A stretch of DNA of 64,000 bases from Medicago truncatula (lineage: Eukaryota; Streptophyta; Magnoliopsida; Fabales; Fabaceae). The notes beneath the pieces are model-generated. The model searched no databases, had not been told where the DNA came from, and worked only from the letters and a program-made list of their open reading frames with translations. Shown here piece by piece: positions 1-10,651 of this stretch. Numbering within the stretch: the first letter of the stretch is position 1; each line of letters begins with the position of its first letter. A program made the position numbers and the translations under genes. The DNA lies in assembly GCF_003473485.1 (NCBI RefSeq), contig NC_053048.1, positions 44,264,755 to 44,328,754 on the forward strand, read 5' to 3'.

Positions 1-206
1 CCAAAATAAAAACATCTGCAAACACCGTTCTGTTGAATGTTTTTTTCAAAGGCAGGAGACCACTTTTCCCAAATATTAGTTTTAACAACACCAGACCTCT
101 CATTACATGAATGCACATCCTTCTCGAGTGAAAAGGATGTCACTTCAGCAAACGGTGAATTGGATGTGAAACTCAAACCAGAACATATTTGTGCTTCGAG
201 TGTCAT
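1..206 (-). CDS. Possible 5' coding exon of an unrecognised gene, cut by the window edge
   Basis: On the minus strand an open frame of 68 codons starts at an ATG (204-206), immediately preceded by an in-frame TAG, and runs off the left edge without a stop. About 70 bases upstream the sequence TTTTTCTTGTACGCAG looks like a good 3' splice site, so the ATG would lie in an exon following a 5'UTR intron. The peptide contains a stretch reading WEKWSPAFEKNIQQNGVCR, which looks protein-like, but I do not recognise the family. The frame could also be chance, as the rest of the gene is outside the window. Confidence 0.3.
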   Translation of the reverse strand, partial: MTLEAQICSGLSFTSNSPFAEVTSFSLEKDVHSCNERSGVVKTNIWEKWSPAFEKNIQQNGVCRCFYF

Positions 207-568
207 CTAGCAGAGGATTCAAAAATGAATCAAAATATTGATGACTAGAACTGAACGAGTCCTTAATATGATTCACCTGCGTACAAGAAAAATAGTGTAT
301 AAAGTTGTGATTAATGCATACAAATTACAAACACATATTTAAATTTACTTTAAACACGGAAAGAAAGAAAAAAACAGAATCATAAAAACACATCAAGAAA
401 ATCAAGATTATAGACACTTCAAATAAAGGAAGAAAAAAATAGATCATAGACTAGTAAAGCAAAACTCAAACATTGCTAACTTTGTCCTAAATGCAGTTAA
501 AAAAAAGGTTTCTTTCAACTCCATTTAAGCTGCTTAGTAGAAGTTCATAATCTTTAAATGAAGTTAAA

Positions 569-690
569 AATGGAAGAAAGGTGAAAACTTGGAAAAGGAT
601 TTAAGCTGATGAAATTGAAAATGGAAGAAAGTTGAAAACTTGGAAAAGGACCGAAGTTGATGAAGTTGAGAATGGAAGAATGGAAGTATG
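569..690. repeat. 51-base tandem repeat, about 2.4 copies
   Basis: The string AATGGAAGAA recurs at 569, 620 and 671, giving an exact 51-base period. The first two units are nearly identical (AAAACTTGGAAAAGGA in both) and the third is cut short. Small open frames across it are by-products of the repeat. Confidence 0.8.
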
Positions 691-939
691 AAATTGCAAC
701 AGCCATAAAATGCAATACCATCAACATATTGTTGTTTGCCACGCTGTACGTGTAAAAGAAGTGTGTGTAATGTTTGATTTTAACCTAAAATCGAAAATCA
801 CTTCTAACCCTAAAATCAAAATCACTTCTACCCTAAAAATTGAACAACTGAATAAAAATATATGGAGCGATGATACATGAACAATAGTTTTGAATATTTG
901 ATTCGTCATTCTTTCTTTTCGAAATGTTCATAAATCATC

Positions 940-1430
940 GTTACACTATTCGGTCGGTTTGGACAAACCCACTAATTTCTGGTTTGAGTTAGGCAGTGGG
1001 TTACCTAAATTATTTTTATGTTTTTTTTTTTCAATATTAAATGAATAAATGATGAGTCTTAAATATCTTTATAGAACATATTTTCACTATATTTTAGCAT
1101 AAAAATAATAATAATGGTAAATATTAAATAATGAATTTCATCATAAAATACTTACAACAAAATATAGTTGCATGACATAAAATTGCAGCTTCCGAATTTG
1201 TAACTCTAACATGTTTTGATTTTCAATATAAAGAATATTTTTTTGTCAATTTTGAAAATTATACTTGTTTATGACCAAAATCTTTTGTATTCTTCTTCTT
1301 ATTCTTCTTCTCAATGAAAATAAAAATAAAAATGTTGTCATTATTGAGTAAGTGGATTTATTTGGTTTGGGTCTGGTTTTACCTGAAACCCAGTCAAAAA
1401 AATGATATTCGGGCTATTTGATCGGATTGC
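940..1430 (-). repeat. Dispersed repeat, inverted relative to the copy at 47640-48570
   Basis: Read on the minus strand, several blocks match the segment 47640-48570 in the same order. These include CCACTTACTCAATAAT, GAGTTACAAATT, TTTTATGTCATGCAACT, GGTAACCCA and GGGTTTGTCCAAAC. This copy lacks the MULE insertion present in the other one. I see no coding capacity. The class is not certain; it may be a non-autonomous DNA transposon. Confidence 0.7.
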
Positions 1431-1439
1431 TCCCAATTC

Positions 1440-1508
1440 AAATTCAACATAATTTATTAAAATTATTAATTCAACATAATTTATTAAAATGACGACATTA
1501 TTAAAAAC
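1440..1508. repeat. Short A/T tandem repeat hit by a solo LTR
   Basis: The motif ATTCAACATAATTTATTAA occurs twice before the LTR at 1509. Related copies follow after 1770 (AACATAATTTATTAATCC, AACATAGTTTATTA). The retroelement therefore seems to have inserted into a small tandem array. Confidence 0.55.
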
Positions 1509-1765
1509 TGTTAGTAATCAAGGAATCCCAAGGATAAAGATCATAGTGATCAGCTAGAAAGAGAGCATAGGTGTATTCATGTGGGAGATACCCATAGTGA
1601 CTCATAGGAGAGTAAACTAGATTTAACAAAAGATAGTGAATGAGTACAATAGTGTTCCTATATATAGAGATTAGTTTGAGTAACTAACTCTAACTAACTT
1701 CTAACCAAGCTACTAACTCTAGTTTATCTATCAACTAACTATAGTTGATTATTCATACTCTAATA
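1509..1765. mobile_element. Solo LTR (257 bp), probably Ty1/copia type
   Basis: The unit starts TGTTAGTAATC and ends CTCTAATA. It is flanked on both sides by the 5-base direct repeat AAAAC (1504-1508 and 1766-1770), the length expected for LTR-retrotransposon insertion. A TATATATA-like box lies near 1660. No internal domain or second LTR is attached, so it is a recombination relic. The end reads TA rather than the canonical CA, which I take as a point mutation. Confidence 0.6.
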
Positions 1766-1770
1766 AAAAC

Positions 1771-2556
1771 AAACAACATAATTTATTAATCCAACATAGT
1801 TTATTATTTGAACACAAATTCATAATACATTAACATCATCTTCATCATTTCATCAGATAAATATGCATACAAACATCGAATAAATCCTATAATATCTTTG
1901 CTTTGGAGAACTACTATACAAACTTATTGCACGCCTAAAAAACAAACGAGAATGGGAACAACCTCATGTCCCAACTACTCAAGAATTCTAGAATATAATA
2001 TGATGGAGTAGACTCCAAGCACCATGATCGCCATATCGCGGGAGAAAGTTTGTTGTCCTTCTCGCGTACCATCTGAAGAAGATGATAACCCAAGGTGACA
2101 TAGCAAGAGAAGATGGAAACTGTTATGAACAATTTCATATTCAAATTGATATAGAATACAAGATGATATATGACAATCCTCTTTGATCAATCGTACTAAC
2201 GACAAAACTACTAATACAAAGGTCTTCATTTACCGTCGTATTATCCCAATAAATAGAGCAAAATGGTTTTGTGGATAATATGAATGGTGAACAGTGAAAC
2301 CATGACATAATAACCGCCCTGAAAGAAAAATAAGAATGAAAAGGAGATAGTGTGTGTTCAAATATTTTTTATTGAAGAATAAATGGCTACTTATAGATAA
2401 AAGGCAAACATCGACTATGATTGAAGTGATTAACGTGGAAAAAATGGCCGCGGGGTGGGGTGGGTTGTGCGTGTGTTGAATTGTGTTCCTTTTCAAATTT
2501 AGTCTTGCAACTTATGACATTTGTATACTTAAGAAATTCTTGGTAGAATTAATTTA
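1771..2556. other. Spacer with overlapping unassigned minus-strand frames
   Basis: Overlapping minus-strand frames at 1935-2144, 1975-2229 and 2230-2496 read partly like hydrophobic protein. No single frame is long, no family is recognisable and no consistent exon structure emerges. They could be remnants of a small membrane protein gene or chance frames. Confidence 0.25.
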
Positions 2557-2559
2557 TTA

Positions 2560-2850
2560 AGGACCATATCGTTCTGGATAGTATAATGATAAATATTAGG
2601 CAACCATATCGTTTTGGATAGCCTAATGATAAATATTAGGCAATTAAATTAATAAGGACCAGATCGTTCTCGATAGTATAATGATAAATATTGGACAATT
2701 TAACTTAACAAAGACCAAACTGTTTTGGATAGTATAATGATAAATATTTGCCAAATAATTTACCATGGGCCATTGTTTTGGATAGATGTTATGCCATTAG
2801 TTTAATAATAACCAAATCATCATGGATAGTGTAATGAAAATATTACGAAC
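2560..2850. repeat. Diverged tandem repeat (units of about 40-55 bases)
   Basis: The core GGATAGTATAATGATAAATATT recurs with changes from about 2577 to 2750, starting near 2561, 2603, 2655 and 2711. Weaker copies run to about 2845. Unit length varies because of small indels. Confidence 0.7.
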
Positions 2851-3189
2851 GCGAATGCGTGTGATTTTTGTTTAAGACAGACAACAAAAGATAAGGGTAA
2901 AAGAACCACACAAGAGATTATTCTGGTTCATCCAATGTAGGCAAGTACACTCGCCACACTTCGTGTGAAATTTTTCATCATAGTTTTAAGCCACTAGAAC
3001 GTTTTGAGCAACACTATTCTTCTTGATCACACTAAAACAAATTTCTTACACTCTGTGTTATCAACTTCAACAGGCTTTACAATTCTATTACTTTCGCACT
3101 GGAAAGGCTGATACAATGTTTCTCAAACAGTCAAACTACTATTACAAATATACTTGAGAAAGCGATACAATGATTAATTTATAATTGTG

Positions 3190-3355
3190 TGGGATCGATA
3201 CAAACATACTCGAAATATGTGATAAAAAAATATGTTCTCATAAATTCACTGGAAATAAATGAATATGTGATACAATGATACGATATAAACATACTCGAAA
3301 TATGTGATCCAAAAATATGTTCTCATAAACTCATAGGAAATAAATGAATAAAAAA
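3190..3355. repeat. 85-base direct duplication
   Basis: The block from GATACAAACATACTCGAAATA near 3197 is repeated 85 bases later near 3282. It continues through AAAAATATGTTCTCATAAA and GGAAATAAATGAATA in both copies. Confidence 0.75.
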
Positions 3356-4034
3356 TATTAGTTATTAAAGTAGAAAACATTATAAACTAGTAAAAAATAA
3401 TGGGAACATATTCATTACCAAGTATCTAAACTTTTATTGCAGGAGCTTATCCTTCAAGATATAATCATACAAGCTAGGCTGGGCCTTTTTCTTCTTCTAA
3501 AAAATCTAGCGGCAAAACACAGCCGCACACTAAATTGCATATCAACCCAAAATTCCATTATATTATATATCTTTACGGTCTTTTACTATATGAATTTTAT
3601 TTTTTTGGAGTTTGATATTGTGTATCAAAGGAAAATTATTCGCAAGAGCATTCCAGCATAAAACATAACTTTGCTTCTTTTCTTTTAATTTGTTGTTGAT
3701 AGAATTACAACTTTTGCTTTTTCATTTTATTTGCTAGCTAAATTGAATATACTACATTAGTAAAAGTAATAAACAGAACATTATGGATCTGACTGCTAAT
3801 TGCAAGTCTTCAAATTTATCTTATTAATATCATTCAAAAAAACTAAAATAATAACAATAATAAATTAGTAAAACAAGTCAAAAAGAATAATTAAATACAA
3901 AAGCTATATATATAATAATATAGTCTATGGTTTTAGTTTTAATGTTTCAATATTAGCTAGCTCATCTGACTAGAATATAGTGCTGAATATGTTACGTAAC
4001 TATATAATATAATATGATATATGGTATGAGATTT
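3356..4034. other. A/T-rich spacer, 3' side of the LRR gene
   Basis: Nothing recognisable apart from a 74-codon plus-strand frame at 3437-3661 without family resemblance. The part next to 4035 should include the 3'UTR of the LRR gene. Confidence 0.4.
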
Positions 4035-5213
4035 TCAATGGTATTTGTTACACTCCTTAGCAGGTCTGATTTTCTGGTAACCTGCTTTGGAAGGACATGT
4101 CATCTGAACAGGAGGAACCATGCAATTATACTGCAAACAAAGAGAACTACTCAACGGAATCTCTGCCGTTGGATTAATCACGATTCCGGTGAGATAATTA
4201 TGCTGCAAATATAATATTTGAATATGCGCCGCTAATAACCGTTCCACAAAGCTACCGGGAACTTCACCGGTGAAAGCGTTGTTGTTTAGATATAAATTTT
4301 GCACCGTTGCTAATAAAGGTGATATTCCACCTGAGAATTTGTTGAAGCTTAGATCAACGGTTTGGATTGTAACTTCGTTGAACGGTTCAACCGGACCGCA
4401 TAATTGGTTTCTTTCTAATTGTAGGTTTGTTAAAGGGAATGAGAAGAGTTGAGCCGGGATTGAACCGGTGAACCGGTTTAAACTTAGATCGAGATAGTTT
4501 AACCGGTTTAAACGGTATAAAACCCGATCCACTGGTCCGGTGAGTTGGTTCCATGAGAGAGTGAGGTATTGTAGTGAAGATGGGAGAGAATCAGGAGCAA
4601 GCGAACCGGTGAGTGTGTTATGCTTTAGATCGAGCCGGTTTAGGTTTCGAGCCGATGCGAATGATGGAACTGAACCAGCGAGACGGTTATGACGGAGAAT
4701 AAGGTTCTTTAACTCCGGCAATTTTCCGATTGACGGAGGAATAGTTCCGGCGAGCTGATTGTAACTTAGATCAATAGTTCGGACATTACGAAGTTGACCA
4801 AGCCCTGCCGGAATCTCACCGGAGATGAAATTCCGACTAATACCGAGAAACCTGAGATTCTTCAACTGTGAAATGGACTGAGGGAGATGACCGTAAATTC
4901 TCCCCGGAGAAACGGTTAAATCTACGAGAGACGAGAGTTTTCCGATGGCGGTGTCGATTTTTCCTGTGAGGCCAGGTGAACCGGCTCTAGATTCTCCTAG
5001 ACTGAGTGCAATGACTTTATCGGTGGCGCAGTAAACGCCGGCGAAGTTGCAGGGATCATCGGTGAAGTCCCATGATGAGAAGAATTTGGAACCAGGAACA
5101 TCGTGAAGCGATCTTCGAATAGATTGAAGTGCTAAGAAATCAATAGGATCTAAGATGGCTCGTGTAGATTGAAAGAAACAGAGAAGAATGATAGAAAATG
5201 TGGAAATCTTCAT
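4035..5213 (-). CDS. Secreted leucine-rich repeat protein (LRR only, no kinase)
   Basis: A single-exon gene of 392 codons. A signal peptide is visible at residues 1-19 (hydrophobic, then STRA). An LRRNT-type cap follows at about 22-62, with the W-x(6)-C / YC pattern (SSWDFTDDPCNF, GVYC). About ten plant extracellular-type LRRs of roughly 24 residues run from 90 to 345 (for example NLRFLGISRNFISGEIP, RTIDLSYNQLAGTIP). The C-terminal tail has cysteines near 359, 364, 373 and 388. There is no transmembrane helix or kinase, so it is probably an apoplastic or cell-wall LRR protein acting in recognition or protein-protein contact. The ligand is not known. The ATG is supported by the signal peptide and a TATA box about 45 bases upstream. 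The gene looks intact. Confidence 0.9.
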   Translation of the reverse strand: MKISTFSIILLCFFQSTRAILDPIDFLALQSIRRSLHDVPGSKFFSSWDFTDDPCNFAGVYCATDKVIALSLGESRAGSPGLTGKIDTAIGKLSSLVDLTVSPGRIYGHLPQSISQLKNLRFLGISRNFISGEIPAGLGQLRNVRTIDLSYNQLAGTIPPSIGKLPELKNLILRHNRLAGSVPSFASARNLNRLDLKHNTLTGSLAPDSLPSSLQYLTLSWNQLTGPVDRVLYRLNRLNYLDLSLNRFTGSIPAQLFSFPLTNLQLERNQLCGPVEPFNEVTIQTVDLSFNKFSGGISPLLATVQNLYLNNNAFTGEVPGSFVERLLAAHIQILYLQHNYLTGIVINPTAEIPLSSSLCLQYNCMVPPVQMTCPSKAGYQKIRPAKECNKYH

Positions 5214-5253
5214 TGGGAAATGGAGAAGAATGGAAGAAGAACGTTTTGATGAG

Positions 5254-5261
5254 TTTTATAG
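5254..5261 (-). promoter_or_regulatory. TATA box of the LRR gene
   Basis: On the minus strand CTATAAAAC lies about 41-48 bases upstream of the ATG at 5213. A short pyrimidine-rich leader follows, as is usual for plant core promoters. Confidence 0.5.
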
Positions 5262-5299
5262 TAACGGAAAGTTTGTTTCTCGTGAGTAACGGTGTGAGG

Positions 5300-6180
5300 T
5301 TTTAATGGTGGAAGTGGAAAATTATGAGTGGTAGTGTAAAATCAACTAACTGTATAGCTGGCTTGGAAGAGAAGCAATTCTTTTTGTGATGAATCAATGT
5401 TGTTATTTGCTTTTCTGTGAATAACTTTGCTTTTTCATGATTTTGCCTTCTCTCACAAGGCGTAGCAGACTAATCCACCGTCACAATTAACTTTGCTAAT
5501 GCTATATTGTTAATTTTATAGGTTCGGAATCAAACGGTTGTCCGAACCAAAAACCTTAGCTCCATAGCACTAGGATTGTGTAATGTAAAATGTTGTTGTT
5601 ATTAAAAAAACAAAAAACGCAGGTTCCAAGCCCAAGTGCACGTTTTATCTTATGCGACAAATTAGACAAAAGGGATTTTTGATATTGATACTGTTATTAT
5701 GAGGACGAAGTTATTAGTTTTTTCTTTGTAAATGTGTGAGTATATGTGCATGTGGAACGTTATTTTTTATATCATTTTATTTCTTGGTTAACATTAGTGG
5801 TTGTTGGTTTGTTCTATCAAAAAACAAAGTCGTTGTTTTACTAAAATATATGAATTTTAACAAAGAGTCGTTGTTTTGCTATGTATTTTTTTAATTATTT
5901 TTTAGTAAATATGTAATTAAATTAATTAATTTAATGAAGGTGTTTTAAGAGAGAAAATAAGTTGGGTCACGTTCTGAGAGTGACAGCTAAACACTTTGAG
6001 TGGACTGGGATGTGTCCTTCAGTTTCATAATTCAACAACTTCCCGTTCAGTTCGAAGGTTGGTCAAGCTTATGCTCACATGCTTCTTATGTTTTGCGATC
6101 GATGTTTGCGGTTCTTTTTCACTGTATATGACAAAAATCTCATCAAGATAATAAATGTGGATAATTTAAAAAAAATGATT
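5300..6180. other. Upstream spacer of the LRR gene
   Basis: A/T-rich sequence with no coding frame or element that I could delimit. It probably contains the promoter of the LRR gene. Confidence 0.4.
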
Positions 6181-6214
6181 GATTATATTTGAAGTTATAT
6201 TTCGTAGTTTTTAA

Positions 6215-6325
6215 CTTAAACGATCATTGTAATTTTAACCCAGTTGATAAGGATGAGCTGGAGTTCGAACCCTGCACCCCACTTCTCCACGTTAAAATAT
6301 GTGAGCTCTCGTCACCAAGCTATTT
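6215..6325 (+). repeat. tRNA-like SINE fragment
   Basis: A pol III A-box-like stretch (TAACCCAGTTGATAAGGA) is followed about 25 bases later by GAGTTCGAACCC, a B-box match. The remainder is SINE-like, with no tRNA cloverleaf. Confidence 0.45.
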
Positions 6326-6525
6326 AAAAAAAAGCTTAGACATTGATTACCTTAAATTTATAGTTATTTTTTTTTTTTTTTTTTTTAGGAAAAGAAGTTC
6401 CAATTAGTAACTAAGTAATCTCTTAGCACCGTATCATTCGATTAGTTTTTTTTTTTTTTTTGAAAAAAAAAGGTTAAATTAGTTATTACGTTATCTTTTG
6501 GCATCATGTTATTTTTTTTTTTTTG

Positions 6526-6656
6526 GTAACGTAGTCTAGTGGCTAGAATTCTCCCTTTTTAAGGAGAATAAGTGAGGTGTCCGGAGTTCGAACCTTGACC
6601 CCTGCATATAACAATGCATGTCCTTACCAACTGAGCTATGCTCACGGAGACTTTTG
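6526..6656 (+). mobile_element. tRNA-derived SINE, family 1
   Basis: The A box TAGTCTAGTGG (6532-6542) and B box GAGTTCGAACC (6584-6594) have spacing typical of tRNA-derived SINEs. The body CCCCTGCATATAACAATGCATG and end GAGCTATGCTCACGG are shared with copies at 7785-7880, 45378-45500 and 47055-47145. It is not a tRNA gene: no acceptor stem can be formed. Confidence 0.7.
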
Positions 6657-6767
6657 ACATCATGTTCTAATTCAAACTTTAACTATACATCTATGTACAT
6701 TTTTTAATTTTAACTTTTTACTGTTGTTTTATTTTACTTTATCATAGTTTATTTCAATGATTTTTTT

Positions 6768-6897
6768 TTGGTAGATAGACAAAATAACAAAACCATTATA
6801 AACTCACACACACAAGTGGAGGTATCAGGGTTCGAACCCCAGTCATGACATCCGGCCTAACAATTTCGGCATTTTGCCAGTTGAGCTAAGACTTCTA
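6768..6897 (-). mobile_element. tRNA-derived SINE, family 2
   Basis: On the minus strand TAGCTCAACTGGC (A box) is followed by GGGGTTCGAACCC (B box). The tail CACTTGTGTGTGTGAGTTT ends in a T-rich run. A diverged plus-strand relative lies at 53040-53175. Confidence 0.6.
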
Positions 6898-7141
6898 GAT
6901 ACTTTATTATTTTAATGATTTTTTTTTTTCAAATTTTTAGTATACTTTATTTATTATTTTTTATGTAACATAAATGTCTCACCAAACTACATATATTATA
7001 TCTTTTTCTTTCTATTAAAGCTTTTTGTTATATTTTCTCTTGAAAACCTAATTTTTTAAATTGGTTAAAATATTTGTTATTTCTTTATCTTTTAGCATCA
7101 TGCAAATTCAAATTTTAACTACTCGCATATTATTAGAACTA

Positions 7142-7420
7142 CTCCCTCTGTCTCAAATTGTATGTCGCTTTAGGGAAAAAAATGGTCTCAAATTGTATGT
7201 CGCTTTACAATACCAATGCAACTTTAATGTTACTTTTCCTATTATAACCTTAACTATTTATTACTCTCTTTTTTCAATTCATTCATTTATCTTTCCCATA
7301 TTATTTATTAAGGACAATTTTGTAAAACAACTCATAATATCTCGTCTCCACACAATATTAATTGCATTTCTTAATATGTGTGAAATGCCCAAAACGTCAT
7401 ACAATTTAGGACAGAGGGAG
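7142..7420. mobile_element. Stowaway MITE (279 bp)
   Basis: The element starts CTCCCTCTGTCTCAAATTGT and ends with the inverted form, ACAATTTAGGACAGAGGGAG. It is flanked by TA on both sides (7140-7141 and 7421-7422), the Tc1/Mariner signature. Just inside the left end a block of about 37 bases (GTCTCAAATTGTATGTCGCT) is duplicated. The 127-codon frame that crosses it is not a gene. Confidence 0.9.
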
Positions 7421-7574
7421 TATAAATTAAGGGATTTTTGCTAAACAACTACCCACCTAAATTTAGCACAAGTAGAATTACATCTTTGAAATCAACCTTT
7501 CTCATTCTTCAGGTTTGACAAATATCACTTCTATAAGTTTTTTTCATACACTTTTTTATATACTATTATTTTTT

Positions 7575-7660
7575 TTTAGAAACTTTATTAACATTATTCA
7601 CACTTTAAATATTTTTTTTAGAAACTTTATTAACATTATTCATACTTTAAATATAAAATA
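7575..7660. repeat. Direct repeat of about 50 bases
   Basis: TTTTTTAGAAACTTTATTAACATTATTCA followed by ACTTTAAATAT occurs twice in a row, with one base changed. Confidence 0.7.
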
Positions 7661-7784
7661 TCGAGACTCAAGATTAAGATCATTAGAATATGGATAATGC
7701 CGAATTTAAAAAAGATCACATATGTTTAACGGATGTGATTTTTATGGATGACAGAGCATGAATAAAAAAAAATTCTTGTTAAAT

Positions 7785-7880
7785 GTGGAGAAGTGGGGTG
7801 TCCGGAGTTCAAACTCCGACCCCTGCATAAATTATGCAATGTCCCTACCAATTGAGCTAAACTCACATGGACCCTTAATT
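7785..7880 (+). mobile_element. SINE family 1, head-truncated copy
   Basis: It shares GGTGTCCGGAGTTC, ACCCCTGCATA and GAGCTAAACTCAC with the SINE at 6526 but lacks the A-box end. Confidence 0.6.
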
Positions 7881-8026
7881 ATTTTCCTATGCTAATATTT
7901 ATTTAATTTTGTTGTTGTGATATTCTAGAGGATCAAAATTCAATGCACTCTATGAAGGGACAATGTTACAAAATATCAATCAATGTTATTATAAAAAATA
8001 CCAATCTACATTGATTGATGTAATAT

Positions 8027-8778
8027 TGTTGTGAATTTGATGAGAAAACTCACACCAATAACAAACTTGATGTGTGGAACAAGGAATAATCAAGCAACCA
8101 AAACAAAGTGTATGGAACAATTATAATCACAAGCCAAAACTAGAAAACAACGAGAGAAAAGAAGAGAAGGGAGAACACAAAAGAATTTATTGATCCAGTT
8201 CGGTCCAAATTGACCCAGTCTAGGGGAGAGAGCAGCCATCCGTTCCACTATAATGATGAGTAACCTTACAAAAAGAGATATCAATGAGTTACAAGAATAA
8301 GTCTCCCGCCTAATTCTACCCAAAGTCCCAGTCTCTTCCTGTAACCAAGAGACTCAATCCTAATAGTGTTTCCCAAGGTGAATCAACCCTCAAACCCTAG
8401 TGTTTGTTGCTAAAGAGACAAACTCTATACAAACCCTAGTTTTGTTGTTGCCATTCTAAACCCTTGTTTCAGCCCCCTATATCTCCAGGTTTACTCTGAT
8501 TCAAGGTCTATATTTATAGTAAAAATATAACTCATAAATTTGGAACGAATAACACACTGAAGATACGTTTTTTTTTCTCCTTCAGTGGAAGAATATTTGC
8601 ATCAAAAATATAATATTCCCTTTCAAAATATATTTGCATCAAATCATTCTTCATACGGTACACAAATATATTTATTGTCCATAAATATATTTTCAGCACA
8701 AAATATATTTGAAACAAATCTTTTATATTTTTAGCAACAATATTCTCCATCCATCAAATTTTGAGTCATACTACAACA
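8027..8778 (-). mobile_element. Solo LTR (752 bp), Ty1/copia-like, minus orientation
   Basis: The unit begins TGTTGTGAATTT and ends ACTACAACA, so it has the inverted terminal hexamer TGTTGT/ACAACA. Flanks AATAT (8022-8026) and AGTAT (8779-8783) differ by one base, consistent with an ageing 5-base target duplication. On the minus strand a TATA-like CTATAAATATAG lies near 8510, followed by a long untranslated-type region. No primer-binding site or second LTR is attached. Open frames inside it are chance. Confidence 0.65.
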
Positions 8779-8789
8779 AGTATGTTATG

Positions 8790-9321
8790 AGATAAAAAAT
8801 ATCTTTATTCGTTATACTTTTTTTGGGTAACCACGATATAGGCACACAAATTACAACACCATTAGTGATGACTAATCTCCGTCAGAAATTGATGAGGTAG
8901 AAAAGGTGGGTTCTTTCCTTTCAATCAATTTTTTCTCATACGCATGAGCACGAAACAAACCAATAACCACATGTTTAAAAGGTACAAAAACTCTTACCAT
9001 AAACGAGAGAAATATATTACATAAAAAAATGATGAGAATAAACATTAATAGACGTCATTTCTAACAAGATTGTCACACATTTTGTTTTATCAAATATTCA
9101 AAATTCATAATATCACTTAAACTTGAAAAAAAAGCATAATACAACAACAATGACTCTTCATTATTTTTTTGAAAGAACAACAAGGACTCTTAAAACATAC
9201 AAACTCTCACACATACATTTTTTTTTTTATCAAATAATAAAAATACATAACATAATAAAACAACAATGACCCTTAAAACACATAAACTCTCACATATACT
9301 TACATAAAACACCAATATTAA
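8790..9321. other. A/T-rich spacer
   Basis: Nothing recognisable. The motif TAAAACATACAAACTCTCACA is repeated within about 90 bases (near 9190 and 9275). Confidence 0.35.
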
Positions 9322-9528
9322 TTATTTCTTACTAAAATCTCTATTTTTGACGTGCTCATCTCTAGCAGCTTTTTCCACGTAAATACTTTTGCATTTCTTA
9401 CATTCATACTTCCCTGGATGAGTTTTCATATGATCTTGAAATTGTTTCTTACTCCCAAATGTACTGGTACATACATGATAATCATAATTATAATAATTTC
9501 TTAAATAATCACGACTTCCCGAAGCCAT
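9322..9528 (-). CDS. Small degenerate C2H2 zinc-finger-like protein
   Basis: A 68-codon frame. Residues about 17-36 (YHVCTSTFGSKKQFQDHMKTH) resemble a C2H2 finger with the first cysteine missing. Residues 40-60 (YECKKCKSIYVEKAARDEHV) keep C-x2-C and one histidine but lose the second. The linker HPGKYECKKC resembles the TGEKP-type linker between fingers. It may be a relic of a C2H2 gene, possibly a retrocopy. No promoter evidence is visible. I would not assume function. Confidence 0.35.
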   Translation of the reverse strand: MASGSRDYLRNYYNYDYHVCTSTFGSKKQFQDHMKTHPGKYECKKCKSIYVEKAARDEHVKNRDFSKK

Positions 9529-9779
9529 ACAAAAAAAATATTACCCATATTTCAAGTGGAAATGAGAATGAGAAGAAGTTATGAAATTGTATAATGTTGA
9601 AGGTATAATTAGAACCGGAGAGACAGGGAAACAATTTGACTTTGAAAGAGAGTGACAAAGTTGAAGCTGAAGGAGGAGTTTACTGATAATGAACAGCATC
9701 TAATAACACATGGAGTTTTTGAGAGAGACAAAAAAACTAGTTACAATAAAGTACAACAAGATTAACTAAATAAAAATAA

Positions 9780-10651
9780 GGGTTAATAGTGCTTTTGGCC
9801 CCTGTAATATAGTGCACTTTTAGTTTTAGTCCCTGTAATTTTATTTTTTTAGATTCCATCCTTGAAAAATGAAGATTCTTCAGGATTGACCCCTCACCCC
9901 AATGTGTCAGCAGAATCTCCTACGTGGCAGTGACGTGTCAATTTTTTTTTCCATGTCACGCGTGTAAATGAACGCCACGTGGCATTTGTGATTTTTTTTA
10001 AATAAAAATAAAAAAAATTTAAAAATTAATAAAAATACTGAAATTTTTTAAAAAAAGATGGAAAAATTAATAATGATTAAAAAAATCTGGTAAAATAAAA
10101 AATAATGTAAAAAATCTGGAAAAATTATAAATATATTTTTAAAAAACATGACGTCATTTATAATTTTAAAAAAACGAGAAATTTAAAAACGAAAAAAAAT
10201 AAAACAAAACCTGGAAATTTAATGAAAAAATTTTAAAAATTAATAAAAATAAAAAATGATTAAAAAAATATGGTAAAAAGAAAAATAATGAAAAAATAAA
10301 AAAAAAGATTAATATATATCAAAATTTTCTAAAAATTAATATATTTAGAAAAAAAAAATTAAATTTCAAGATTTCTTTCAATTCCGGTAAAATTATAAAA
10401 ATCTGAAAAAAATTCATATTTTTATTTTCAAAAGTAAGAAGTTTTATTTAAATCTTTTCCATAATTTTTTTTCGAAAATGTAGTTTTTTTAAACATGATT
10501 AATCTTTTTTTGGAAATTTTGTTTTTTTAAATATGATATTATGGAAAAAAAATTCGAAAATTTAATTATATATTAATCTTTTCCACAATTTTTTTTAAAT
10601 ATTTCCAGATTTTTTTTTATTTTACCAGATTTTTTTAATCATCATTAACCC
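9780..10651. repeat. Very A/T-rich foldback region with MULE-like left end
   Basis: The left end GGGTTAATAGTGCTTTT matches the terminus of the MULE-type element at 42464. The first 200 bases (CCCCTGTAAT, CACGTGGCA) are of that style. The block near 10063-10110 (AATGATTAAAAAAATCTGGT) is inverted near 10610-10648 (ACCAGATTTTTTTAATCAT), so the stretch can fold back. The right end reads ATTAACCC, but no target duplication matches the left flank, so I cannot call a complete element. Confidence 0.5.

Noticed and set aside
2560..3355. CRISPR-like regularly spaced repeats
   Set aside because: Diverged tandem repeats with irregular spacing in a plant genome; no cas genes.
6526..6656. Possible tRNA gene (A and B boxes)
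   Set aside because: No acceptor or anticodon stems form, and several related copies occur, so it is a SINE.
7061..7444. 127-codon open frame
   Set aside because: It spans the Stowaway MITE 7142-7420 and its flanks; the sequence has no protein character.
8090..8750. Minus-strand frames of 72-77 codons
   Set aside because: Both lie inside the solo LTR 8027-8778.
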